Of a stretch of DNA of 64,000 bases, positions 1 through 9,920 are shown in pieces; within the stretch, counting starts at the first letter, position 1; every line of letters starts with the position of its first letter. This DNA comes from Gremmenia infestans (taxonomy: Eukaryota > Ascomycota > Leotiomycetes > Helotiales > Hamatocanthoscyphaceae): NCBI GenBank assembly GCA_032629725.1, contig JAFEVB010000004.1, forward strand, positions 1,736,001 to 1,800,000, written 5' to 3'. Both the position numbers and the translations under genes were made by a program. Below the pieces are notes generated by a model. That model was not told the origin of the DNA. It made no database searches and saw only the letters and a program-made list of their open reading frames with translations.

Positions 1-596
1 AACCATGTCATGTAGATTTCTTTGACGTCGGTTTTGGAAAAGAAAGTGAGCATGGCGTCGGAGGTGATAGGAACCGGTAGTCCAGGCTCTGTGGGCTCAA
101 CGTTGACTGCCTTGGGGCTGACACCGTTTCTCTCGCTGTAAGGAGGAGCATTAGTAAATGCCATCCTTTTCCAAAGGACTATATATCACTTACTCTAGAT
201 GTAGATGAAGCGTCTGGATCTTGGAAAGAGCGTTGGGAGACATCGGGTCATCTTTTCCTCCAGTGATACGAGTGAGTGGGCCGATTGTATAGTAGCTCTG
301 GCGGTAGAACATGTCCAGAGTTTGGTGGTAAAACACTGGGTGTGGGCGGAGCGCTATGATAATTGCTGGCATGACCGTATCTTTGGGCTGCTTTTTTTCT
401 TTATATTTTTTTTCTTGAAGTCTGTAAGAGGGTTATTGTTGCGGCGATCCCATCGAGGGTCGCAGTGTTGCAAGATCTTTTCGCGGAGCTCTGGCGCAAG
501 TCCTGTGAAATTGAAGCCTTTCTTGGTTGCTGGACCGGGTTGGGTTGTCTGACCCGTGGTCGGGATGATGAGGGATTGCTTGTTCGTCTTCGCCAT
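1..596 (-). pseudogene. F-box-like family protein, frameshifted, runs off the left edge
   Basis: The ATG is at 596. The first about 60 codons contain an F-box-like stretch (GLAPELREKILQHC), then the frame is lost in two A-runs near 390-420. The homologous continuation (VMPAIIIALRPH) resumes one frame away from 372, so the break looks like a one-base deletion in poly-A. An intron follows, with donor GTAAGT just below 193 and acceptor TTACAG near 138, with a good TACTAAT branch point. The next exon is open to base 1. The same order of motifs (EL..KI, ALR.HP, MSP.AL) occurs in the gene at 2456-3247, so these are paralogues. The function of this fungal family is unknown to me; an F-box suggests substrate choice for SCF ubiquitin ligase, but that is inference. 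The break could also be a homopolymer sequencing error. Confidence 0.55.
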
Positions 597-1477
597 GATG
601 ATATCGGTGGATGCAAAGGTTGGAGAGTTGCACGATGGGATCTGCTGGTTGATCGCTGTCGGGGAATGGAATATTATTTGTAAGAAAATTTTCATCATGC
701 ATGGCAACCAATTCACAAAAGTGTAACACGAGTGCTATATATGGTCAAGAAATTGAATATTTCTCAGAAGAGCTCCATAATATGTCCCTTTCCGTCATGA
801 TGGTGCCTAATTAATGGCAATGGAAAGATGTGGAAGACCCCGATAATGCGTTTACTTTCGACTTTGTATTCAACGAGTCACTTTAAGAAGCTGGACGCTA
901 TCGATGAATAGAACTTGCTATGTTCAGAGATTATGCGTAGTAGTTCCAAGTTCATCTCAAAGAAGTTTGCATAAACTATAGGCATACTCTTCCAAATGTT
1001 GGCATTAGTTTGAGAGCAAGGAGGTAGTATATTTAACTCGTAAAATGACCATGTTAAAGGGTTCTTCGCGTAAATATCAGACTGCACCAGCAGCCAGATT
1101 TTACCGGGAGCCTATTTGTATGATATTGGTGATAAGCTGACCGTGATTACCTTTCGAGCAGACTTATGATCTAAAGCTCTTGCATATATAGGGAGATTCC
1201 ACATGGACTACGATATTCTTTGCTCCAGGAGGGAGAAAAGAGATTCGAGTTTGCATCGAGTTCCAACAACAAGAGTTCCACCTTTCAAATCAGGTAGGTG
1301 TGAGCGAACATTATAATGCTCCAGAAGTCCTTAAGTTGGTAGCCCCTTTATCAGGACGGTCACGTGCTATATGGGTGCTGGACACTAGAAAGAACGCGAG
1401 GAGTCGCGTGCCCCAGATTTTCGCGTCTAGAAATAATAATCTTACCTAGATATCCTAGATTTCAACGCGCAGCCAAA
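597..1477. other. Intergenic stretch with one possible coding relic
   Basis: No intact gene is visible. On the minus strand, 878-1087 keeps an open stretch whose reading (SMPIVYANFFEMN and LELLRIIS) resembles the conserved 'c.qIY.EA.pilY..n.Fe' block of fungal 2EXR/DUF7730-type proteins that often accompany F-box-like genes. It has no credible start and is probably a decayed fragment of that family. The rest shows nothing I can name; a TATATATAGG box lies near 1182. Confidence 0.3.
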
Positions 1478-2095
1478 ATGCCGAGCACAATTATTGATCT
1501 CACGGAAGACCCTGGCTCTGATGCCGGCGAGAATGTCTCTGTAAGTGTCTCAAAGCATCACATTCCCAGGAAACGCGTCCAATAGCCCACCAGAACAATA
1601 TCCAACTTCCGTCTATTCCTGGAATCTAACGCCGAGCTCAGTGCCCCTTTAATACAAGCACTCGACATAGCTAGCCTTGAGCGATTGCTCGGTTTTCTGA
1701 AAAGGGTGGCTCGTGAGAATCCGGCATTAAGAACTTTGGTGGAGGAAGAATCCCTGGCGGGTGGTGAAGAGGTTGGAGAAAAGCGAGTTCTTCAGGGATG
1801 TCTTTCATGAAATTTCTGACACGTTTCCCTGCTAATGCTTCGTCTTATTAAGAGTTCAGACAAGGAGAACGATAAGATCAATGCTGCAAACGTGGCAAAA
1901 GTCCTCAAGCGTGCTGCAGCAGAAGAGAAGCCTCAAACTTCGGGTTGTGTGCATTGAAGCGAAGCATATTGCGGACGAGGCAACGAGTAAAAAGGCGTGG
2001 TATATGTAGAATTTCCACGAGTGAAGTTGTTCTGGTTGGGAACGAATTCAATGTAAAAGTAGTCCTTGCTTTGTATAATACCTACCACTTGATGC
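1478..2095 (+). pseudogene. Decayed gene encoding a SUMO-interaction-like motif and helical segment
   Basis: An ATG at 1478 opens a 35-codon reading with MPSTIIDLTEDP, a hydrophobic core followed by acids that matches the SUMO-interacting motif pattern. It stops at 1585. In another frame from about 1604 the sequence reads as a coherent helix-rich stretch (SAPLIQALDIASLERLLGFL, then RVARENPALRTL), and from about 1850 a Lys/Ala-rich stretch ending at 1957. Some joins could be introns, but I could not find a splice set that closes the frame. Small fungal proteins with an N-terminal SIM and leucine-rich helices exist; whether this is one is inference. Confidence 0.3.
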
Positions 2096-2455
2096 AATGA
2101 TGTTCAGCGTGGTCCAGCTCCGAAATACACATGTCAAGATCCCTACTTATTTGCATTCCGTGCAAATCAATGTCAGCGCTTTGGTTCTTTATACGTATTG
2201 TGGGTTCATTGTGTGTCAGTGGCAGTGCCACCCGTATCATTATCTGCTATGATGGATAGGAGGGTGCAGTGAGTCATTTTTGATAAAGACAGAACACAAT
2301 GAGGATATGTCTGAATGCGAACATCTAACCTTTTTCTGATTTAACGACTTGGACGCTTACTTTTTCCATCAAAGTAACAGAATATGAAATTATCCCTCTA
2401 CCTCTTGAAGAAACTCTTCGCTTTGAAACAGGTCCCAAGCGCCTGTCGGCATATC
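2096..2455. other. Intergenic stretch, nothing recognised
   Basis: Unique-looking DNA downstream of two converging relics. No long open frame, tRNA-like fold or tandem repeat is visible. Confidence 0.5.
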
Positions 2456-3247
2456 CTATGACCAATCAATAAGCCCCCCTTGTTCAGGCACAAATTGGAA
2501 TGTCTTTTTAAGCCACCCGCCCCATTTTCCGTCATAGAATGTCTGCCCGACAAGTTTCTCCTTGGTCATATTGAGCCTCCACTCCAACGGTAATAGAGGT
2601 CCTATAAGCGTATGTATAGGGGATTCGACAGTAACACTCTGCAACCCCCGAAGCCCAGAAAGCCATTTCGGAAACGTTATTGACAATGGATCTGTTTCGA
2701 GATACTCGAGCGACCTTGGAGAATCGAGAGCAAGATGTGCCTCCATTACACTAATCATGCCACTTGTAGCAGACCGGACCAGCTCCGGCGTGACCCTCAC
2801 GAGAATTTCCGTGTGTGGGGTGCCGAAATCTGTATCAGGTCCACGCTCAATCCAAAATTTCCAAGCTGTAACTTATTAGCGCTGGAAAGCCAAATTAAAC
2901 AGGGAAGAAATTTGGCACTCACCTCAATTCAATGACCACTTTTTGTGTGGTAGAAAGGGCATGCGGGGACATCATGGTGGTATCATAGCTATTGAGCGTA
3001 TCGACGCGGAAGACATTTTTTAATAGAAGAAGTGCAAAGCATTGTGAGAAGAATGAGGGTGTGAGCGAAGGGCCACAATGAGTGCGGGCACTTTGCGATG
3101 GGTCGTCCAATCCTCGAGGTCGCAAAGTTGGAATATCTTCATTTGAAGCTCAGTTGCCAGTTCAACGAGAGACGGTTGTTGTACGTATGCGTACTGTTCA
3201 GTAACAGAGTGCCCATCTGCGGCTACAGCTTCAGCATTCGATTCCAT
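2456..3247 (-). pseudogene. F-box-like family protein, second paralogue, frame broken twice
   Basis: The ATG is at 3247. The N-terminal part carries the F-box-like block (SLVELATELQMKIFQLC) and the ALIVALRSHPH block shared with the gene at 1-596. The frame breaks at an A6 run near 3020 (HFFY, then KNVFRVDTL in another frame). A clear intron donor GTGAGT lies at 2922. No acceptor among those near 2870-2890 restores the frame of the last exon, which is open from about 2875 to the stop at 2456 and reads AWKFWIERGPD and onward. One frameshift plus one unspliceable junction suggests a pseudogene. Together with the first gene it shows local duplication followed by decay. Confidence 0.5.
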
Positions 3248-4167
3248 GTTGATGTGAGTTTGCTCGATAGTCGATACGGATATGCAGGTGCCACCAGCAG
3301 ATTGGAGAATGGAAGGGTGTAAAGGCAACGTTGAATTTTTTATTCACGAACTAATTCAAGTGAATACAAGACAGAGAAGAGAAGTCCAAGAGCAAGCACC
3401 CTCAATCTGCGAGTAAGTTACTTGAAGTAGCTCTAGCCGAGCTTAAGAGTACGATATGCAAAAAAAGCTGATTCTCTAAAATCTACGAAAGTACGCCGCT
3501 GTACTTAGAGAGTGATTGATTCCTGGGGAAAATCTGAAAATAAGGCTTCCTAGACTGATGATTTGCAGCTATAGTAATAGCATTAATCTATACCTGGGCT
3601 TGAAAATCTGACATCGACATCGAGGATCTCGTGCGCGAAAATGAAGGACCCCCTATTCCTGAAGGCCACGATACCTTTGAATGATTAACAATCGTTCATA
3701 TCAGCTCGTGCGAATTTTAACATGGGACATTCGATTCATCATTACTACTAAATTACACGGAAAAACCAATTATAGTAATAAGATAGCAGATAGGATAGCT
3801 CATAGTCATACTAGCGCCGTTGTCGCAACAACTCACATCTTCCTCACCATATCGCTCAAGTAAATTGCTAAGATGAATGCATTCGGAGCGAGCTGATCTC
3901 TCTACCCACGGTTGCAGTTACAGGAAAGGAACTACACCAGGGATGTAAATGAAATGAACACCAGGAGGTCGAGGACCTTGAGATAGGGAAGGTGACCTAG
4001 CTTAGATTCTGACAAGCAAATAAAATCAGGGTGACTGATACATCAAACAAGGGCAACGAAGAACATTCAGTGGGGACTGGTGGAATCTCAAACTGAACTT
4101 GATTTTCTCTGATTATTGAATTATTATTTTACGAGAAAGCTTAACTATTGTAAGCATCACTATGCTC
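3248..4167. other. Intergenic stretch, moderately AT-rich
   Basis: Between the F-box-like relic and the transporter relic. Only short frames without recognisable motifs; no RNA gene or clear repeat seen. Confidence 0.5.
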
Positions 4168-4560
4168 TCAATCATCTCTCGCATATGTACTCCGCTTCCT
4201 CAGGGCTGGACCATAGTACCGCAAAGCAATGGTAGCGGGAATCCCAATAAATGTTGCAATAAACGCCAGCAGACTGTTGCCCCAGCCATAACCGAGATTA
4301 TTATATCTAGTTCAAATACCTCGTTAGAACACCGAAATGGAATATAGATGCTGGGGCCAGATGGTAGTTGGAGAACTTACAGACTGGGTGCAATTAGAGG
4401 CAAGGCGAAAGCTAAAATACTTCGTAGGACGATGACAGCGGCCATGGCGCTTGCTGCATACTTTTGGTATTGTCGATTATATAGCCTATAACGCAAAGTA
4501 TTTCAAGAACAGTTCCGCCACCATAAATGGCTGCGCCAATGTTCCTATAAATATGGGTCA
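4168..4560 (-). pseudogene. 3' remnant of an MFS drug:H+ antiporter (DHA type)
   Basis: Read on the minus strand, the region gives the last part of a 12-helix multidrug transporter. A frame near 4530 reads IGAAIYGGGTVLEILCVIGY. A frameshift follows, then YAASAMAAVIVLRSILAFA and PLIAPSL. An intron with donor GTAAGT near 4380 and acceptor ACTAG near 4310 has correct phase and leads to YNNLGYGWGNSLLAF, ending RYYGPALRKRS and a stop at 4168-4170. 'YAASA-aa-t-lRS' and 'MYnnLG-wa-sLLa' are hallmarks of fungal DHA1 efflux pumps, followed by the basic Y-G--iR-rS tail. No N-terminal half exists upstream on this strand, so only the carboxy-terminal fifth survives. Confidence 0.7.
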
Positions 4561-5188
4561 GCATATACCGGCTGCTCTACAGCGAAAGAAAGGTTTGTTT
4601 CTACGCTTTTGTTCGAAGTTCGGAATTCCGGATTTCTATTCAACATATGCCGGAGAGGGAAGCGGATGAAAGTGCCAAGATTCACGAATGAACTGGATTC
4701 ACATATAAACTAGCTTCAAAGAGAGTTTGAAAGGCCGCATTTGGGTACTACTGTACAAAGGACATCAAAGTGTCGTGTGCACCATGACCATAATTCTGGT
4801 CGATCACATCCACATATGGCTTTGAACCGATTCTGGATTAGCAGTAGCGAAGGCTCGTTTTAGTTATCTAAACTACAAAGGTCGGGATACAGCCTTTATC
4901 CTAACAAACTATATATTAAATAAGTCTATTAGCTTCTAGGCCTTCTTTATTAAATAAGAATAATAAAGAAGGAAGAGAGATAAAGAAACTTAAGCGAACT
5001 AATCAAGTATTTGAAATATCACGTAATATTTACCTAATTATATACCCTTTATTAGAAGGGTTATTAATAAAGAGCTAGGAAATCTATAAAAACAAAGCTT
5101 AGTTCTAGGAGATCTAATTTTCAATATAATCAGTTTTATATTTAGTTTTGATATATTAACACTCTATTTAACTTTATTCTTTGACATC
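4561..5188. other. AT-rich intergenic block
   Basis: Very AT-rich, particularly 4860-5180, with near-repetitive short motifs of the TTATTAAATAAG kind. It looks like mutated repeat DNA (RIP-like), although no repeat family can be named from one copy. It forms the promoter side of the kinase-like gene at 5189. Confidence 0.45.
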
Positions 5189-6827
5189 ATGGAACGCGAT
5201 CATAATCATCCAGAAAATATATATAAAGATCTTATATATAAACCCACTGGGGATTTTCCTCAATTTGAGTCAAGATTACCTGCGGGACCAGAAGCTACGC
5301 AGCTTTTCTTCGAATCCATCGAGCGTCCAGATACATCAGCACCTAGAGGCAAATCTCGCATAGACGATGTTGAGCTACCCGACGGCAGCTATCCTGAACT
5401 ATGTTGGTCTTGCGGCTGGAATGTTTACCACCAAGTTCTTTCATCTTATGGGTCACGGATTAGGATTTTTCATACACGTGGTAATATGGGGTAAGCCAAG
5501 TTCCTATCTAAAAAAGCTATATCTTCCGTGGGAGCTCTAGAGCCAACAGCTGTGTTATGAGCAAAGAAAGGACGTTCTATAGTATATGGGTTGCTGCTCC
5601 TAGAATAGCTCCCAAGTCCCTTAGCTACTCAAAGCGGTTTAATTATGCTAATTTGTTAAGCAGTCTATGGGAGCTTGGATCTCGATTAATGATTCGAGAC
5701 GAGCCAAACAATCATAGAGAAGGGAACGAGCATGAGGTCCAGCTCTTTCTTCGCAAACAGCCAAACCTGACTATTCCTCTTCCAAAGAGGTATCTAAGAG
5801 TAAGCGAACCCACGGATCTAATAAACTTTACGATAATATCCAGGGCCCAAGGCGTACGTCTAGATACAATCTGGAATACTCTCTCTCTAGAAAAGAAAGG
5901 AGCTTATAAAGACCAACTTGGTATTGCAATCAAAGAACTCCGACGATTCATATCTCCAAATAGCGTTGCCCAAAAGGTCGATGGTAGCCCACTTGATGAT
6001 ATTCTAATTGCTAGTTGCTACATAGAGCGTCCGCCAACATGCAAGAAGATCGGACGTACAGCTGATGAATGGCTTGAAAGTATAGCCGACGAACTGCGAG
6101 TTGGACTTTCCATGATTCATAAAACAAAAGACCCAGTACTAGGTGAGCTTAAGCTTATTCTTATACAAGAAAGCAATTTTCCTCCATCAGAGCTGAGGAG
6201 CCAACAGCTTTTTCAGGAGATATGCAAGCTCTTAGGATCTATCTCAAAACCCAGCTATTTACTATGCTAATACGTTAGTTAGTCGAAAACAAATTTCAAG
6301 AACTCAAAGCCAACTTCCCAAAAGGAGAGCCATATACTCTTACTCACGCAGATTTGAATTTCAGTAATATCATTGTAAAAGATGATAAGATAGAAGCGAT
6401 TATAGATTGGGAAATGGCTGGATATTATCCCTGGTGGGTTGAACGCTGGCGATTTCTGATTTGTGGCAATCTTCAAACCAGCCAGATTGCAGACTCACTT
6501 TGGGCAGATATTGGTTTCGAAATGGATAAAGAGACTTTTCAGAAAGAAGTCATTATGAATGTGGCACCGGTTTACGAGGCTTGGAAAGCAAGTTTGCAGC
6601 ATACGAATCACCCAGGATTTCAGTCAGCATGGGAGCGTCCTCCCTTTTGCGAATGTCATCCTTGGATAGGACTTATTAAATGCCGAAATGTTGGAGACCC
6701 GATTGAGCATATATTTAATAAGCCTGACAATCTACCAGGGGAAGATACCGCGTTGCCATACCTCACAGAGCTCCGAAACCGGCAGCGTGAGGGCAAAAAA
6801 GGTAGCCCTGGAAATACCTATTACTAG
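5189..6827 (+). CDS. APH/phosphotransferase-family protein (aminoglycoside phosphotransferase-like kinase)
   Basis: Three exons close in frame: 5189-5490, 5541-6142 and 6283-6827, giving 482 residues. Donors are GTAAGC and GTGAGC, acceptors CTCTAG and GTTAG. The fold is that of protein-kinase-like small-molecule kinases. The N-lobe has a GSRLMIRD strand and a QVDGSPLDD-like block (VDGSPLDDILIASC). The catalytic Brenner loop is LTHADLNFSNIIV (HxDxxxxN), followed by the metal-binding IIDWEMAGYYP. Members occur in many copies in filamentous fungi, where substrates are mostly unknown; antibiotic resistance should not be assumed. It lies alone in AT-rich DNA with a dead transporter upstream. All catalytic residues are present, so it is probably functional. 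The second intron (140 nt) is long for this window. Confidence 0.8.
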
Positions 6828-8260
6828 AGGTATAGCAATAGCAATGTCAATGGAGAAATAGGGGGAGAGGGAGTCATAATATAAAGGCAGAGAGATTAGA
6901 GACGACTTTTCCTTACATATTTCTGTTATTTTTGATTCTTATAATTATACTTAAGTGTTCAAACAACTTTTATATATTACGTTTAGCTATTAAAAGAAGT
7001 ACGAGGGAGGGGGTTGAAGATAATGTTTAACCAACAAAAAAAATCATTCAGGGTTTTAGTTAGGAAAAGAGAACAAAAGCATGATAGCCATTTCCATCGC
7101 GACCTTCAAGGCAAATAAGCACAGGGTGCATGATTAACCCACACCCAATGTGGGCAGTTGTGAGACAGGAAGTACTTGCAGCGGTACTTGTAATATCCCC
7201 CACTTCTAGACATAGTGGATATGTGTTGGCAGAATAGTAACCAGAATTAATTATTGTATTCGGTTGAATATCTCAAGTTTATTTTAAAGAAGACCACGGA
7301 TGTAAAAAAATGCGTACCGTTGATGCCTGAATCCTCATGACACCGGAAGCCCTCAAATAAGCCTCCCTCTTACACATAAGAACACAACCACCGAGACCAC
7401 AACACAATTACAGTATTATTATAATTGATCGAACAGATGCATAAGAAGCCTATAGATAAGACCTACTTTTTAAAATCGAGTCCACTTAGTTCGTCCTTCG
7501 GCTTGTAATCTAGAGCTGAGATTCAGAGCTTGGCGCTTCAGTTATTCTAGCCCTTTATCTCCAAAAAGCAAAACTAAGTAGCGCATTCCAAAAAGTTATG
7601 ACATGAGACAGTCAATCTGTTTCATTCAATACAGCCCAATGTACTTCTCAGCCCTATGGATTAAAAGTGGGTTTCAAAGACAGAAAAAAGTTTTGTGGAT
7701 ACTGCATGATATTCAATCCCTTTCCATCAGCCCTGGCAGGTGTGCTGGACACTCTATTTCTATACTTGGTCCGAAAAGACGAATTCAAGCAATTTGTCTT
7801 GCAAAGGTCCTCGGCCTGCCTTCAAAAGAAGATGGGAAATCTTTTCCTGTTCAGAAGGATTCTATAGGGATCCATTAGCGGTAATACTTTACTTTAAATG
7901 GGCTCGAAGACCTGGTTGGGTATATTGAATTGTCGCTGAAGAGAGTAAAGCTGCATGATTGTCTGCACATTCCGAGGGAGTATCCTGAAAGGCGAGTTTT
8001 TCCAATCTTCCAAGTCAATGCAAAGCCTGAGTATTCTTCAATCCACAATTCATATGTGGAAAGAGAATGCTTATATTATTGATTGGACAAGGCGAGCACC
8101 TGGAAGCATTTTATATATACTAGCTACATATGGAGTGACATTGTACAGTCATCACAAGCTTTCTCAAAGAACTTCGAAGCGGCAACTAATATTTAAAGGC
8201 CTTGAAAGTTACCCTCATATACCAGCGAACAGACAAGCAAGCATCAACTCCAGCTACAAC
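6828..8260. other. Intergenic stretch, AT-rich on the left
   Basis: No gene recognised. Several overlapping short frames at 7603-7928 lack family motifs and disagree in frame. A TATTTAAAGG element at about 8190-8200, some 60-70 bases before the next ATG, is a plausible TATA box for the gene at 8261. Confidence 0.45.
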
Positions 8261-8785
8261 ATGGCCTCTTCAATCAAAGGATCCACGCGCGATCTGACTG
8301 CAAGCTCCCAGCGACACACCATCTGGACCATACTCACTCAAGCAACCTTCCTTCTGACCCGCGCTATCTCTCTCGTCGCCCTTTATGTCGCCCTCGGCTT
8401 CGCCCAGTTCATCAACTGCTTCTTCTTCGCAATCATCTTCTCCTTTATCCTAGCTCCCAGCTACTTTTGGTCAATCATCTTCCCAGAAGTACATGAAGAG
8501 GACACCATGATAGACAGGCAATACGTGGATAGGGATTCCGGATCCATGCCGAGCCGCCGGGACACGGATGATATTTCATTCTTCAATCTGGATGGAGACC
8601 ATAGGGCTGGACAGCCTCTTGAGGTGAACAGTGACTTCTCCACCTGGCTGCAGCACAAAAAGCCTGATCTGGGGAAAGACCCGAGATCTAGAAGAGAGAG
8701 TAGTGGATCATGGTTGGAAGGGCTGGAGGAAGACGCCATCGAATGTGAATCGGAGGATGAGCCAGTTCCATGCACACAAAACTAA
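8261..8785 (+). CDS. Small predicted membrane protein, unknown function
   Basis: A single exon of 174 residues. I chose the ATG at 8261 (context CAAC ATG GCC) over upstream in-frame codons because a TATA-like box lies just before it and the extension has no coding character. Residues about 22-75 form two long hydrophobic segments (LVALYVALGFAQFINCFFF and the following AIIFSFILAP). The C-terminal 95 residues are acidic and polar (DRQYVDRDSG, EDAIECESEDEP) and look disordered and cytosolic. I recognise no family. It is read towards the ACT_3 protein, with no sign of functional linkage. Confidence 0.55.
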   Translation: MASSIKGSTRDLTASSQRHTIWTILTQATFLLTRAISLVALYVALGFAQFINCFFFAIIFSFILAPSYFWSIIFPEVHEEDTMIDRQYVDRDSGSMPSRRDTDDISFFNLDGDHRAGQPLEVNSDFSTWLQHKKPDLGKDPRSRRESSGSWLEGLEEDAIECESEDEPVPCTQN

Positions 8786-9180
8786 AAAAGAACCCACCAA
8801 TAAAGCGCCGAGATGTTCTGATGTTGAGACGACACTTTACTCTAGATGGAAGGGTCTAGGGTAACAAACATTAAGAATCGATGAAGGGGGCATCCTGACA
8901 ATCCGTACAAGAATAAAATAGAAGTCTGACTTTTGAATTACAAAACAAATGATACTTGATGGTCTTGGTATAAAATGCAACAAATCAGTGGTTCCCGCAA
9001 TTTCTTCGAGTGTTGGTTGTTGAATAGGGGGTGCCAAGTGATCCCACGTGATTCGCGCCCTGCACTTGATTATGAAGTGTGACTTCGCATAGCCCACGAT
9101 GACACCTTCCCTTCCCTCCCTTCGAATATCCTACTTACTGCAACTTCCTCTCTCCAAACAAACCACAGTTATATTATTCA
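8786..9180. other. Intergenic stretch and promoter of the ACT_3 gene
   Basis: Nothing coding. Pyrimidine-rich DNA (CTTCCCTTCCCTCCC at about 9107-9121) precedes the next ATG, a common fungal core-promoter texture. Confidence 0.4.
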
Positions 9181-9618
9181 ATGAATATGGCGACTACGAC
9201 TCCAGCCCCAGGCGCGACCAGCTTGAAATTCCTTCTTTCGACACTCGTCACGAGACTCGACCCCGAGACCTTCGTCTTCATTACCGTCCCACCTAAGCAC
9301 GAATATCCATCAACTCTACTCACCCATATGCTCTTCAAAGAAGCCGAAGGGCTGACCATAACAACAACAAAATCATCCGCTGAAGCCCATGGTCTGGATT
9401 ACATCTTTCCATGTCGTATGGTCACCTTGGACGTGCACTCAAGTCTTGAGGCCGTTGGATTTATGGCTGCGATAACGAAGAAATTGACTGAGAGGGGGAT
9501 TGGATGCAATCCTGTGAGCGGATATTTTCACGACCATCTGTTCGTGCCGCTCGGACGGGAGGAAAAAACTTTGGAAGTGCTAAGTGAGATGGCTGCTGCT
9601 GCCAAAGGGGATGTATAA
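9181..9618 (+). CDS. ACT_3 (former DUF2241) domain protein
   Basis: One exon, 145 residues. The whole protein matches the ACT_3 architecture: an N-terminal strand pair (ETFVFITVPP), the 'f-EaEGLT' block (MLFKEAEGLTITTTK), a middle LDVHSSLEAVGFMAAI block, then IGCNPVSGYFHDHLFVP with the conserved 'N-vsGY-HDHLFVP' signature. ACT folds usually bind amino acids or nucleosides to regulate enzymes; this stand-alone type is widespread in bacteria and fungi without an assigned partner. A second in-frame Met lies two codons downstream, so the exact start is uncertain. The family assignment is strong and the cellular role unknown. Confidence 0.85.
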   Translation: MNMATTTPAPGATSLKFLLSTLVTRLDPETFVFITVPPKHEYPSTLLTHMLFKEAEGLTITTTKSSAEAHGLDYIFPCRMVTLDVHSSLEAVGFMAAITKKLTERGIGCNPVSGYFHDHLFVPLGREEKTLEVLSEMAAAAKGDV

Positions 9619-9920
9619 ATGTACCATCCAAAATCGACTGGAAATATGCACCTCACTTGAAACTCAGTTACCAGCGCAAAGCGCAGTCTATCCAACCGTA
9701 ATAATATAGAAGCATTAGTTTTTATCGCCTGCCCCGTATATGCGCAGCGTCAAAGTTAGATATTGCTAGCAGACCTTTGTATATCTTTCGAGGATTCTCC
9801 ATTTGTTTGAACTTTCTGCCAAATTTCAGATTACAGCGTCATCCAACGGCTTCTGCGCCCAGACAATATGGCTAGAACAAGCTGGTCAGTTCTTCAGCTT
9901 CAAAGATGAAAGCTACAGAC
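9619..9920. other. Short convergent intergenic region
   Basis: Shared 3' region of the ACT_3 gene (+) and the methyltransferase (-). Nothing else seen. Confidence 0.4.

Noticed and set aside
7603..7928. Three overlapping plus-strand frames of 60-90 codons
   Set aside because: They overlap in different frames, none shows a domain, and the region is AT-rich spacer.
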